From a candidate division KSB1 bacterium (GTDB lineage: Bacteria; Zhuqueibacterota; Zhuqueibacteria; JANLFK01; Oleimicrobiaceae): a stretch of 64,000 bases of DNA. A program made the position numbers and the translations under genes. Below the pieces are notes generated by a model that was not told where the DNA came from, did no database searches, and saw nothing but the letters and a program-made list of their open reading frames with translations. Of this stretch, positions 1-8,664 are shown one piece after another (within the stretch, counting starts at the first letter, position 1; every line of letters begins with the position of its first letter). The stretch spans positions 317 through 64,316 of the forward strand of contig JANLFK010000005.1 of the NCBI GenBank assembly GCA_024655945.1, written 5' to 3'.

Positions 1-82
1 GGCGCAATGACAACCATGCCACCGCCCGGGGACAGAATGACGCGAAGCTCTCCCTGATCACCTCACGGATCACCTCACCAAG

Positions 83-1810
83 GTGGGAAGGTTTTGCCTG
101 GTCCCTACATGGGCGCGCTCCTTTGGCCTTGCCGTCGCCCAGCATACGCTGTTCCTTGTGGTGGTGCTTGGGGCGCTGTACTTGCTCCGCCGCACCGAGG
201 CAAGGATCCGCTACGTCGTGGCGATGATCGGGTTTGTCAAGCTTCTGCTCCCTCTCTTTGTGCCTGGGCCTGATCTCTTTTCCACTGCGCCTCCTCCGGG
301 CGATGTCAGCGTGGACGCGGTTGTAGTGGAGCCAGCGGCGCTGCCTCCCCAGGCCACCCCTTCTGCACCGCAACTGAGCCTGGCGGGAGCACTCTTTATT
401 CTCTGGGCATGCGGCGCCTTGGTCTCCCTGTTGCTTCCCGTGCTGCACACCGCGCGTCTTTTGCACCGACTACGCCTTAGGACAACGCTGTCACCCTGGG
501 AGCACAAGCCAGAATGGCGCCCGCTGCGGGTTTTTGCCAGCCCATTAGTGAGCTTGCCACTGAGCGTGGGCCTGCGCTGCCGCACGGTTTTCGTGCCGCC
601 TGAGTGGCAGGGCTGGCCCGCCCGGACCAAGGATGTGACGATGTACCACGAGTTAGCGCACGCCGCGCGGGGCGACAGCTGGGCGCAACTGGCACAAGTG
701 ATCACCCGCGCAATCTATTTCTTCCACCCGTTCGTTTGGGTGCTCTACCGCCTGGCGGAGGACTACCGCGAGATGGCGTGCGACGACAGGGCCCGCCAGG
801 CAGCGCAAGTGTCAGCCGTGGAGTACACCCGTCAGCTACAGCAGCTTGCAGGGGCTGTGCTTGGTGCCGAGCACGGTAGCGCCGGCGTCACGGCCCTGCT
901 CAGGCAGAGGAACAGGCTGCTGCGCCGGGTGCAGTACCAAATGGAGGACAAAGCCATGAGAAAGGCCGCACAAAGACGCGCGCTGGCAGTGGTGGTGGCC
1001 CTTGCCCTGTTGGTGTTCTCGCTGTCGTTCTACTGTGGGAAGAAAGCCCCTCAAGCCGACACGGGGACGATCAAGGGCTTTGTGACAGAGGCGGCCACCG
1101 GCACACGGATAGCAGGGGCACGCATTGCCCTGGTTGGGACGCGCCTCAGCGCGCGCACGGACGAGAACGGGGAATTTGCCATCCCAGACGTGCCACCAGG
1201 GACCTACATAGTTGAAGCCCAGGCCGCAGGTTATCATGTCCACCGCATCGAGGCCTTTGCGGTGCAGGGCAACACGGTCCACATGCTTGCCCTCAATCTG
1301 CCCAAGAGCGGAGAGCCTGCCAAGCAATTGGGCACACCTCCCGTCGTGTTCGTCGCCTGGGACGAACCTCCTGAGCCTATTGGCGGCTTTCAAGCGATTC
1401 AAGCCAACCTGCGCTACCCGGAGGAGGTGAGAAAGGCTGGGATTGAGGGCAAGGTCTACGTGATTGCCGTCATCGACAGCAACGGGACGGTGCGACAGGC
1501 CTACGCGCAGCCGGACACGACACCCGCCCACCTGCTGCTCGAGAAGGCGGCCCTGGAGGCTGTGAGCAACGTAGCCTGGAAGCCTGCCAGGAAAGAGGGA
1601 CGACCTGTGGCAGTGCAGATTGGCGTCCCCGTCATGTTTAAGGTAAAGGGGGGCATCCCGCAGAACTTCCCGTGCAGCCCGGCGCTGCAGGCTGCTTCTC
1701 GCCTTACAATGAGCCGCCAGAACCAATCGGCGGATTGGCGGCAATTCAGCAAAACCTGGTTTATCCCGAGCAGGCCAAACAAGCCGGAATCGAAGGAAGG
1801 GTCCTGGTGA
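83..1810 (+). CDS. BlaR1-type M56 membrane metallopeptidase with TonB C-terminal domain (frameshifted)
   Basis: Hydrophobic helices lie at residues ~16-36, 44-60 and 100-122. They are followed by the zinc site HELAH (189-193) and a downstream glutamate in REMACD, as in M56/BlaR1 sensors. A fourth helix (~303-320) ends the membrane part. Residues ~328-405 look like a carboxypeptidase-regulatory beta-sandwich, and ~428-520 are a TonB C-terminal domain. GTG is used as start because the first helix begins soon after it; a start outside the window is possible. After residue ~522 the reading frame leaves homology at a run of six G (1648-1653), so the last ~50 residues are not real. Two further TonB domains follow in other frames. 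M56 proteins usually sense and cleave; with TonB domains the protein may signal across the envelope. A BlaI-type repressor would be expected just upstream, outside the window. Confidence 0.8.
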   Translation: MGRFCLVPTWARSFGLAVAQHTLFLVVVLGALYLLRRTEARIRYVVAMIGFVKLLLPLFVPGPDLFSTAPPPGDVSVDAVVVEPAALPPQATPSAPQLSLAGALFILWACGALVSLLLPVLHTARLLHRLRLRTTLSPWEHKPEWRPLRVFASPLVSLPLSVGLRCRTVFVPPEWQGWPARTKDVTMYHELAHAARGDSWAQLAQVITRAIYFFHPFVWVLYRLAEDYREMACDDRARQAAQVSAVEYTRQLQQLAGAVLGAEHGSAGVTALLRQRNRLLRRVQYQMEDKAMRKAAQRRALAVVVALALLVFSLSFYCGKKAPQADTGTIKGFVTEAATGTRIAGARIALVGTRLSARTDENGEFAIPDVPPGTYIVEAQAAGYHVHRIEAFAVQGNTVHMLALNLPKSGEPAKQLGTPPVVFVAWDEPPEPIGGFQAIQANLRYPEEVRKAGIEGKVYVIAVIDSNGTVRQAYAQPDTTPAHLLLEKAALEAVSNVAWKPARKEGRPVAVQIGVPVMFKVKGGIPQNFPCSPALQAASRLTMSRQNQSADWRQFSKTWFIPSRPNKPESKEGSW

Positions 1811-2076
1811 TTGCAGTGATCGACAGCAATGCACGCGTCGAGCGCGCATGGGTACAAGACGGTGGATTCATGGCGGGGTACGGCTTGGAAGCGGCGGCCA
1901 TTGAGGCGGTCCGTAGCACACCTTTCACCCCCGCAAAATACAACGGAAAACCGGTGTCAGTGCAGATTGGGATACCAGTCATCTTCAAGCTCGATGCAAG
2001 GGTCGCCTACGACACTCCACCGACCGACGCCCCGGGGAGGATTCGAGGAGCTGCAGCGCAACTTGGTCCACCCTGA
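1672..2076 (+). pseudogene. Second TonB C-terminal domain of the M56 protein, in a shifted frame
   Basis: From about 1696 this frame encodes a TonB-type domain nearly identical in pattern to the preceding one: EPPEPIGG, then AIQ-NL-YPE, then GIEGRV-VIAVIDSN, ending in a VIFKL strand. It has no ribosome binding site of its own. It is best read as the continuation of the M56 gene after a shift near the G6 run at 1648-1653. The frame runs out of homology near 2025, where the third domain begins in the original frame. Confidence 0.65.
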
Positions 2077-2302
2077 TGAGGCTCGCCGTGCAGGTGTGGA
2101 AGGCAAAGTCCTAGTCCGGGTCTTGGTCGACAAGGAGGGACGCGTTGTCTCGGCAACCGTACAGCAGTCGTTAGAGCCAAGCTGCGACGAAGCGGCCGTC
2201 CCCGCGGTGAGGGCAACCAGCTGGTCGCCCGCCCTCAAGGACGGCAAGCCAGTGGAGGCGAGTACCTCGGTGCCGGTCGTTTTTCGCCTAAAGAACGAGT
2301 AG
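1829..2302 (+). pseudogene. Third TonB C-terminal domain of the M56 protein, back in the original frame
   Basis: Homology to TonB domains starts near 2024 (RGGFEELQRNLVHPDEAR) and ends with PVVFRLKNE at the stop. The second frameshift lies close to a cccc-gggg run at about 2030-2037, a typical place for a sequencing indel. Restoring both frames would give a protein of about 740 residues with three tandem TonB domains. Residues before ~2024 in this frame are not coding. Confidence 0.6.
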
Positions 2303-2504
2303 TGGCCCTGTTGGGAGGGTGCCGACCCGGTACTCTCCCCTTTTTCCTTCTGGGCTCTTGGGGGGATCCGCTTTCGCTCAGCTCCCGCAAGACGCCACAA
2401 TTGCTTGCGCCCCCGAGGGCTTTCCTTGCGCGGCGCACGGCCCTCTCCCCGGTCTGCGGCGCTTGTCCACCGGACAGGCGGGTTTCACCTCGGCGTTTTT
2501 CCCC

Positions 2505-2532
2505 TTGCAATTGACGACTATTTTGCTAACTT
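2505..2532 (+). promoter_or_regulatory. Sigma-70-like promoter of the sodium:solute symporter gene
   Basis: TTGCAA (2505-2510), 16 bases, then TAACTT (2527-2532). The -10 also reads as TAACTTTG, the TAnnTTTG form of Bacteroidetes promoters, with TTG 19 bases upstream. It sits ~50 bases before the start codon. The rest of the 2303-2580 gap shows no gene. Confidence 0.5.
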
Positions 2533-2580
2533 TGCAGAGCACCAGGAACCGGCTCTTGCAAAAACGGAAAAGGACGGCGC

Positions 2581-4041
2581 ATGGGCTTTTCTGCCATTGA
2601 CTACGTGCTGCTTCTGCTCTATTTGGTGTCCATTGCTTGCTTTGGCATCTGGATGGGGCGCAGGCAAAGAGACGCGCGAGACTATTTTCTCGGCAGCCGC
2701 ACCCTCCCCTGGCCGGCGGTCTGTTTCTCGGTGGTGGCAGCCGAGACCAGTACGCTCACCTTCATCAGCATTCCGGGTTTGGCATACTTGACCAACCTGT
2801 CGTTCTTACAGGTGACCTTCGGCTACCTGCTTGGGCGCATCGTGGTCAGTGTGCTTCTTCTTCCAGCCTACGCCCGTGGAGAGGTGAGCACCGCCTATGC
2901 CTTCTTGGAGCGGCGTTTCGGCCAAAAGACGCGGCGCTTTGCCTCGCTGGTCTTCCTCTTCACCCGCCTGGCTGCCGATGGGGTCCGCCTCTTTGCCACT
3001 GCCATCCCCCTCAAGTTCATCCTGAATGTGGACTACCCGGTGGCGATCGGCATCCTGGCGGTGGTGGCATTTGCCTACACCTTTGCCGGCGGCGTGCGCA
3101 GCGTGATCTGGATCGATGCCGTGCAGATGTTCATCTACCTCGGCGGGGCCTTGGCAACTGCGGCCATCATTTTGACACACAGCGAAGGGGGAGTGACTGC
3201 CACCTTCAGTCGGCTGCTCGCAGAGGGGAAGCTGCAGGTGTTCGATCTTGGCTTTGGCAAGGCCTTCCTCCAAAAGCCCTATTCATTGCCTGCGGGTCTG
3301 CTGGGAGGGGCTCTGCTCTCCATGGCCTCCCATGGCACCGACCAGCTCATCGTGCAGCGCATCTTGACCACCAGGAACATTGCCAATGCCCGCAAGGCGC
3401 TGATCGGCACCGGGATAATCATCATCGGGCAATTTGCGATTTTCCTGATAGCGGGCGCGCTGCTCTACGCACATTTTGCAGGGGCGCCGCTTGCGAGCCT
3501 TGGTCTGCTGCGGTCAGATGAGGTCTTTCCCTACTTCATCGTGCACGCTCTGCCCAGCGGTGTGGCGGGGCCGGTCATTGCCGGCCTGTTGGCTGCGGCC
3601 CTTTCCACCTTGGCCGGTTCCATGAGCTCCATGGCGTCGTCGGTGGTCTTCGACCTGGGGCGAATGGGCCGCGCAGACGAGCGTGCCGGCTCAGGGCTGC
3701 GCTTGGCTCGCCTGGCCACGGCTGGCGCTGCAGCAGCGCTGGTCTTGTCGGCGTTGCTCTTCATGAGCTCCACGCGCGCGGTGGTGGAAACGGCGCTGAG
3801 CATTGCCTCCTTCACCTACGGAGGACTCTTGGGCACCTTCCTCCTGGGCATCTTCTCACGGAAGGCGAGTCAAGAGGACGCCCTGGCCGCCTTTGTGGCC
3901 GGCATCCTGGTGATGATTACGGTCATTTCCCTCAAGCTGGTGGCTTGGACTTGGTTCACCTTCATTGGTGTCGTGACCACCTTGGCCGTTGGCAAGCTTC
4001 TGTCGGCGCTGTCTGAGGGCAGGTCAGAGGCCAGGCCTTAG
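2581..4041 (+). CDS. Sodium:solute symporter (SSS family)
   Basis: A polytopic membrane protein of 486 residues with about 13 hydrophobic helices. The N-terminus has the SSS signature: a first helix, then RDARDYFLGSR before the second helix, and VVAAETSTLTFISIPG. This family couples Na+ uptake to import of sugars, amino acids, carboxylates or similar solutes; the substrate cannot be read from the sequence. Start ATG has AAGGA about nine bases upstream. It has its own promoter (2505-2532) and no partner gene, so it is probably transcribed alone. Length is normal for the family. Confidence 0.9.
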   Translation: MGFSAIDYVLLLLYLVSIACFGIWMGRRQRDARDYFLGSRTLPWPAVCFSVVAAETSTLTFISIPGLAYLTNLSFLQVTFGYLLGRIVVSVLLLPAYARGEVSTAYAFLERRFGQKTRRFASLVFLFTRLAADGVRLFATAIPLKFILNVDYPVAIGILAVVAFAYTFAGGVRSVIWIDAVQMFIYLGGALATAAIILTHSEGGVTATFSRLLAEGKLQVFDLGFGKAFLQKPYSLPAGLLGGALLSMASHGTDQLIVQRILTTRNIANARKALIGTGIIIIGQFAIFLIAGALLYAHFAGAPLASLGLLRSDEVFPYFIVHALPSGVAGPVIAGLLAAALSTLAGSMSSMASSVVFDLGRMGRADERAGSGLRLARLATAGAAAALVLSALLFMSSTRAVVETALSIASFTYGGLLGTFLLGIFSRKASQEDALAAFVAGILVMITVISLKLVAWTWFTFIGVVTTLAVGKLLSALSEGRSEARP

Positions 4042-4188
4042 GGGTGATCTGTGGGTGCGGGTCGGACGCCACCACCGGAGGATTGGGCTGCGGGCAGATC
4101 AGTTCCTGAACTTCGCCGGTTGCCGTCCGGCTGTGTACTTTTGCAACAAATGACAGAACAAACAGCCAAGAATTTGAGAAATTCGCTA

Positions 4189-4217
4189 TTGACAATGGCG
4201 CGAAGAGTGGGTATATT
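4189..4217 (+). promoter_or_regulatory. Sigma-70 promoter for the collagen-like surface protein
   Basis: TTGACA (4189-4194), exactly 17 bases, TATATT (4212-4217): very close to the bacterial housekeeping consensus. It lies in a 418-base gap (4042-4459) with no gene. The transcript would carry a leader of about 230 bases before the ATG at 4460; I see no clear riboswitch in it. Confidence 0.7.
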
Positions 4218-4459
4218 TACAGCGTGAGTGTCCAGGATGGGCGATGCTTCGCGGGGCAGCCGTGGGAACAAGCAAGGAGGAAAGGCAGGCCAAGCGAGCC
4301 GGCCCCCCGGATGAAAGTGCCTTTGCGGCGAACCTCTGCCAACTGCAGTGAGACTGGCGCTGCACAGGCGCAGCGTAAAGCCCCCCATTCCTCGGTAGGT
4401 CCGCCGCGCAGTTTCTCGCCGCTCGCCCATTGCACCTTAACTGGAGGAGGGCACATGCC

Positions 4460-5980
4460 ATGAGAAAGGTCACGATTTTCGTCGCCGTGCTCGTCATGCT
4501 CGCAGCGACCGTCGGCCGCGGGCAGATACCCCAGACCATGAGCTACCAGGGGTTACTCACCGACGCCAGCGGCCACCCGGTTCCTGATGGCACGTACGCG
4601 CTCACCTTCAGGCTCTACGACGTGGCCACAGGGGGGACGGCGCTGTGGACTGAGACGCAGCCAGTAGTGGTCAGCGGCGGCGTGATGAGCGTCACCCTGG
4701 GAGCCCTCATTCCTCTGTCGCTGCCTTTTGACCGCCAGTACTGGCTGGGGATCGCCGTCGGTACGGAGCCCGAGCTGATGCCCAGGATACAGTTGACCTC
4801 TTCCCCCTACGCGTTCGCGGCGCGCGGCGTGTACGGCACCGGAAACGTGTTTCCGGCAGCGGGGTCAGTGGGTGTCGGCGTCACCTCTCCTGGTGCCTCT
4901 TTGGAAGTCGCCGGCGACATGATTGTGCGCGTAGCCCACGACGCCGGTACCGTGGAGCCCGGGACCAAGCTGCTCATCCACGGAGCCGATGGTCACCTGC
5001 TGACCAAGACGGTGCGCGAGGTGACATTGCAGGGGCCTCCAGGGCCGCAGGGGCCGGAGGGTCCGCAAGGCCCTCCCGGGCCGCAGGGTGAGAAGGGCGA
5101 GCGAGGCGAACCTGGTCCGCAAGGCATCCAAGGGCCTCCAGGACCGCAGGGGCCAAAGGGCGACCCTGGCGATGTAGGGCCGCAGGGCCCCCCGGGACCA
5201 CAGGGACCTGCGGGACCTCAGGGGCCGAAGGGGGACAAAGGGGACAAGGGGGACAAGGGCGATCCCGGCCCGCAGGGGCCGCAAGGTCCCGCTGGCCCCC
5301 AAGGACCTGCTGGACCGCAGGGGCCTCCTGGACCGCAAGGCCCGGCAGGTCCACAGGGGCCTCCCGGGCCAATCGGTGGCAACGATGGCCAGGTGGTGTA
5401 CAATAACGGAGGGGTCGCCGGCGGCGCGGATATCTACTATGACGACGTGCGCAACCGCGTGGGCATCGGCACCGAGACCCCCAAGGGCAAGCTCCATGTG
5501 CGTAGCGAAAGCATCGGCGTCACCGGCTCGCACGTGCCGCGCCGCGGCCTAGTGCTGGAGGGCGAGACCACTGCCCTCTACATCATCAGCAACCGCCAGA
5601 GCACCGGCGGCTCCGGCTTGACCTTAGGCGAGGTGCACGAAGGCACGTTCATCGACACCTGGTCGCTGGACAGGCAATCCAACGCCCTGGGCGACGGCAA
5701 CATGCGCCTGCGCTACGGCACCGACCCCAGCCACTGGCATAACACCGCGCACCTCGTGGTGACCAAGACAGGACTTTTTGGCTTTGGCACTGAGGCGCCC
5801 ACCGCGCGCGTAGATGTGAACGCCGCCACCGGCTACAACCAGCTCCGCCTGCGCACCTCTTACACACCCACTGGCACCGAAGACCCGAATGGCAATGTGG
5901 GCGACATCGCCTGGGACAATGACTACATCTACGTTAAGACCAGCGCCGGGTGGAAGCGCGCCGCATTGAGCGTGTGGTAG
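4460..5980 (+). CDS. Secreted collagen-like repeat protein
   Basis: A signal peptide (MRKVTIF, hydrophobic core, cleavage near GRGQ) is followed by an N-terminal domain beginning [14 protein letters not shown], a module common at the start of fibre-like surface proteins of FCB bacteria. Then come 38 uninterrupted Gly-X-Y triplets (5033-5374), rich in GPQ, GPP and GDK. A C-terminal head follows, with [10 protein letters not shown]-type motifs as in S74/tail-fibre proteins but without an obvious S74 domain. Start 4460 is chosen because GGAGGAGG (4443-4450) lies nine bases upstream and the signal peptide begins there. Expected to form a trimeric extracellular stalk. The next gene is also secreted. 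Confidence 0.8.
   Translation: MRKVTIFVAVLVMLAATVGRGQIPQTMSYQGLLTDASGHPVPDGTYALTFRLYDVATGGTALWTETQPVVVSGGVMSVTLGALIPLSLPFDRQYWLGIAVGTEPELMPRIQLTSSPYAFAARGVYGTGNVFPAAGSVGVGVTSPGASLEVAGDMIVRVAHDAGTVEPGTKLLIHGADGHLLTKTVREVTLQGPPGPQGPEGPQGPPGPQGEKGERGEPGPQGIQGPPGPQGPKGDPGDVGPQGPPGPQGPAGPQGPKGDKGDKGDKGDPGPQGPQGPAGPQGPAGPQGPPGPQGPAGPQGPPGPIGGNDGQVVYNNGGVAGGADIYYDDVRNRVGIGTETPKGKLHVRSESIGVTGSHVPRRGLVLEGETTALYIISNRQSTGGSGLTLGEVHEGTFIDTWSLDRQSNALGDGNMRLRYGTDPSHWHNTAHLVVTKTGLFGFGTEAPTARVDVNAATGYNQLRLRTSYTPTGTEDPNGNVGDIAWDNDYIYVKTSAGWKRAALSVW
5033..5374 (+). repeat. 38 collagen Gly-X-Y triplets
   Basis: A 342-base tract encodes 38 consecutive Gly-X-Y triplets without interruption. Many are GPQ or GPP, with a charged cluster [12 protein letters not shown] in the middle that could favour triple-helix stability without hydroxyproline. 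It is a protein-level repeat; long antisense reading frames across it are artefacts of its composition. Confidence 0.9.
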
Positions 5981-6032
5981 CCACACGGGCGAGGCGGAAT
6001 TGCATGCCAGGCATGGCATGAAGGAGGCAGTC

Positions 6033-6557
6033 ATGAGATCGCTCATCGTCACCATGCTGCTGCCGGCGGCGCTGGCAGTTGAGGCCGTAGCGCAACACCG
6101 CATCCCATGGGGCACGCTGTCCAACGGCGGAGGTGTAAGCAGCGGCACCACCTACTGCGCCAAAGTAGTCCTTGGGCAACCAGGCATTGCCCAAGGCGGT
6201 GGCACGGCCTACACCATCCGCAACGGCTTCTTGTTCATCCTGGCGGAGCTAACCCCGGCAACTGGCGTACCTGCTGCCGAAGGCCAAGTGCCTGCGGAGT
6301 TTGGGTTGGGACCGAACTTCCCCAACCCGTTCAACCCGAGCACGACCATTCCCTTTAGCCTCAAGACCAGGTGCTTCGTCACCTTGCGTCTGTTTGACGG
6401 CTTGGGAAGGGAGGTGGCCACTCTGGTGCAGGGGAATCTTGAGCCAGGCCGCCACACAGTCATCCTGGATGGTAGCGCCCTGCCCAGCGGCGTGTACTTC
6501 TACAGGATAGAAGCAGGCCCGTTCGTCGCGCTGCGCAAGGCCACGCTGCTGAAGTAG
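6033..6557 (+). CDS. Secreted protein with NPFNP-type C-terminal sorting domain
   Basis: A short exported protein (174 residues): signal peptide, a small domain resembling the start of 'skip-sequence' style secreted proteins (GGGVSSGTTYCAKVVLGQPG), then a C-terminal domain. The C-terminal part NFPNPFNPSTTIPFSL, LFDGLGREVATLV, ALPSGVYFYRIEAG is the T9SS type A sorting / FlgD-like module found on many secreted proteins of FCB bacteria. Start 6033 is chosen from AAGGAGG at 6021-6027. It follows the collagen-like gene by 52 bases and probably shares its transcript. A strong terminator follows. Confidence 0.8.
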   Translation: MRSLIVTMLLPAALAVEAVAQHRIPWGTLSNGGGVSSGTTYCAKVVLGQPGIAQGGGTAYTIRNGFLFILAELTPATGVPAAEGQVPAEFGLGPNFPNPFNPSTTIPFSLKTRCFVTLRLFDGLGREVATLVQGNLEPGRHTVILDGSALPSGVYFYRIEAGPFVALRKATLLK

Positions 6558-6580
6558 GCGCAGACCAATGCGGCAAATCC

Positions 6581-6615
6581 CGGCAGGCGTCCTCGTGGCG
6601 CCTGCCGCTCTTTTT
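6581..6615 (+). terminator. Rho-independent terminator
   Basis: Nine-base stem CGGCAGGCG / CGCCTGCCG (6581-6589, 6599-6607), nine-base loop, then CTCTTTTT. It ends the collagen-like / NPFNP operon. Confidence 0.85.
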
Positions 6616-6637
6616 GCGCACCTGGTGCACATTCCTC

Positions 6638-6666
6638 TTGAAAAGGCCACCACAAATTCGCATATT
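6638..6666 (+). promoter_or_regulatory. Sigma-70-like promoter of the sigma factor operon
   Basis: TTGAAA (6638-6643), 17 bases, CATATT (6661-6666), just after the preceding terminator and ~130 bases before the sigma factor gene. Confidence 0.5.
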
Positions 6667-6795
6667 TAGGCAGCAGCACAAATGCCAGAATGGAGACCGC
6701 CTCCAAGAAGCGAGCCAAAGCATCTCTCCCCTGAGCGCGTACGTGCTGGAATGCCGAAGGAGCCACGCATCGCGCACCACTTCTGACTCGCCGCA

Positions 6796-7713
6796 ATGGA
6801 CTTCTCCCTTCTTCCTGCTGGCAGCGAGCGCCTACACGAGCAGGGTATCCTCGCCATACACGAGGAAGAGTTCCTCCGCCTTCTTCCTGTGGATGAACAT
6901 CGGGCGTGGCAGCTCTTTGTGAGTGACTACTCCGCGTTCATCCTCCGGCTCATCGGCCATTTCGTCACCGACTATGACGATAGGATGGAGCTCTACCTCT
7001 TCGTCTGCCAGAGGTTAGCTGCTAACCGCCTGCGGAGGCTCAAGCGCTTCGTTTGTGACCCGTATGCACCATGCAAGTTGACCACCTGGCTCGTCCCGGT
7101 CATCCGCAACCTGGTCATAGATTGGTTTCGCCACAAGGAGGGGCGCAAGCGGCCGAGCAGGTGCATTGCCGCCCTGCCAGAGCTGACGCAGATGGTTTTC
7201 AAGTACTGCTATCAGCAGGGGTACACGCCGGGAGAAGCGTTCGAGCTCATCAGAACCAGGCACGACCCGCGCCTGCGCTTTGAGGAGGTGAGCAGAGCCC
7301 TCGATCAGATTCACGATGCCTTGGCCGGGGCCAAGATGTGGGCAGTGGCGAGAGCCATGCTGCGCAACGCACCAGCCTATCCCGTGGAAGGCGAGCGTGC
7401 GTCAGAGGATCGTCCTGAAATCGAGCTCTCGGCTCCCGAGGCACCGCCGGACATGGAAACACAGATGGTGCAGCTTCGCCGCACCCTGCAGGAAGCCATC
7501 GAAAGCCTGCCTGCGCACGAGCAGTTGCTGCTGCGGCTGCGGTTCGAGGAAACCCTTTCGGCCTCGGAGATCGCAGACCTCCTTCATCTGCGCGACAGCC
7601 GCGCGGCTTACCAGGGCATCCGCCAGGCCATAGGGCACCTGCGCAAACGGCTCCACGAAAGCGGCTGGCAAGCGGAGGATTTCTCGGTCTTGTTAGAGGG
7701 TGAGAGGCCCTAA
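6796..7713 (+). CDS. RNA polymerase sigma-70 family factor
   Basis: A 305-residue sigma factor. Residues ~45-125 resemble region 2 (helices around VCQRLAANRLRRLKRF and TWLVPVIRNLVIDWFRHKEGRKR). Residues ~225-290 are region 4, with a helix-turn-helix around LPAHEQLLLRLRFEETLSASEIADLL. The two are separated by about 80 extra residues, so it is longer than a normal ECF factor. The next gene encodes a membrane protein with two zinc-finger-like cysteine motifs, the expected anti-sigma partner, and then a CHAT-type protein. This sigma / anti-sigma / CHAT arrangement suggests a dedicated signalling unit. Confidence 0.8.
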   Translation: MDFSLLPAGSERLHEQGILAIHEEEFLRLLPVDEHRAWQLFVSDYSAFILRLIGHFVTDYDDRMELYLFVCQRLAANRLRRLKRFVCDPYAPCKLTTWLVPVIRNLVIDWFRHKEGRKRPSRCIAALPELTQMVFKYCYQQGYTPGEAFELIRTRHDPRLRFEEVSRALDQIHDALAGAKMWAVARAMLRNAPAYPVEGERASEDRPEIELSAPEAPPDMETQMVQLRRTLQEAIESLPAHEQLLLRLRFEETLSASEIADLLHLRDSRAAYQGIRQAIGHLRKRLHESGWQAEDFSVLLEGERP

Positions 7714-7785
7714 TTTGCAGAGCTTGTCCGTTTAATTATTTCGCAAGCCGGAAAAATTCCCTCGTGCTAAGCCAGGGAGTTCAGC

Positions 7786-8649
7786 ATGCAACACTTGACC
7801 ATTGGCCGGCTCCTGGCCACTCCGGAGCTTGGCGGCAGCGAACCACTTTCACCTGCGGCGAGGCAGCATTTGGCGCAGTGCTCGCGTTGCAGGGAGACGT
7901 ACACCCTGGTAGCAGCTGCCGCCACAGAAGTTCGACGTCAGCAGCTCAGCCGTGGTGCCCCCGAGACAGCCTGCCTCTCCGAAGAAGAAATCGCCGCCTA
8001 TCTCGAAAGCGGTTCAGAGCGGGAGCAGGTTGAACTGCACCTGCTGAGGTGCACCCGTTGCCTCCAGGCCGTGGTGGACACCTACCGGATGCTCGGCACG
8101 GCAAGCGAACAGGAGCCAGTGGAGGTGCCGGCCTGGGCTCTGCGCAAGGCGAGGTCATTGGTACGTCCGAGACCAGGGGATGCATTAGCAAAGTTCCTCA
8201 CGCGAGCATGGGAGGCATTGGGGAGGACTTCTCTGGGCTGGCGATGGGCTGTCGCTGGAGGAGCAGCAATCCTCGTGCTTGCCGCCGTGCTCGTGGGCAA
8301 TCCTGAGCTGCGAAGCCGCCTCCGGCCAGGGGAGGCAACCAGGGTTGCCGCATTGCAGCAGGGTCGTCCGACTCTCCTGTCGCCAGCGCGGGGCAGTTTG
8401 GTTGAGTCAGAAAGCATCCAGCTTCGTTGGCAGACGGTACCCAGGGCCCTTCGCTATCGCGTAGTGGTGCTGAACGCCATCGGCGACACGGCATGGACAG
8501 GGCAGACCTCCGCAGTGCAAACCACGCTCGCTCGCGGCGCCACTCCCCTGAAGCAGGGGGAGACCTATTTCTGGACGGTGAAAGCGCTCATGCCGGACGG
8601 GAACACCGTTTCTTACGAACTGGGTTACTTCCAGGTGGCCTGGCCGTAG
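7786..8649 (+). CDS. Zinc-finger membrane protein, putative anti-sigma factor
   Basis: The cytoplasmic part carries two H-L-x-x-C-x-x-C motifs (HLAQCSRC near residue 28 and HLLRCTRC near 85), each like the zf-HC2 fold of anti-sigma factors. One transmembrane helix lies at ~150-170 (WAVAGGAAILVLAAVLVG). The outer part is a fibronectin-III-like or S-layer-like beta domain (IQLRWQTVPRALRYRVVVL; TYFWTVKAL). The gene begins 72 bases after the sigma factor and is followed 15 bases later by the CHAT-type gene. Most likely it holds the sigma factor at the membrane and releases it on an external cue. Confidence 0.7.
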   Translation: MQHLTIGRLLATPELGGSEPLSPAARQHLAQCSRCRETYTLVAAAATEVRRQQLSRGAPETACLSEEEIAAYLESGSEREQVELHLLRCTRCLQAVVDTYRMLGTASEQEPVEVPAWALRKARSLVRPRPGDALAKFLTRAWEALGRTSLGWRWAVAGGAAILVLAAVLVGNPELRSRLRPGEATRVAALQQGRPTLLSPARGSLVESESIQLRWQTVPRALRYRVVVLNAIGDTAWTGQTSAVQTTLARGATPLKQGETYFWTVKALMPDGNTVSYELGYFQVAWP

Positions 8650-8664
8650 AAGGCGACAACTACC

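Noticed and set aside
836-1849. Long minus-strand frame opposite the M56 gene
   Set aside because: No family motif; it mirrors a well-supported gene on the plus strand.
5033-5374. CRISPR-like regular repeats
   Set aside because: The repeats encode collagen triplets with nine-base periodicity and have no spacers.
4865-5533. Long minus-strand reading frame of Leu/Arg-rich protein
   Set aside because: It is the antisense of the Gly-X-Y repeats; open only because of codon composition, with no ribosome binding site or motif.
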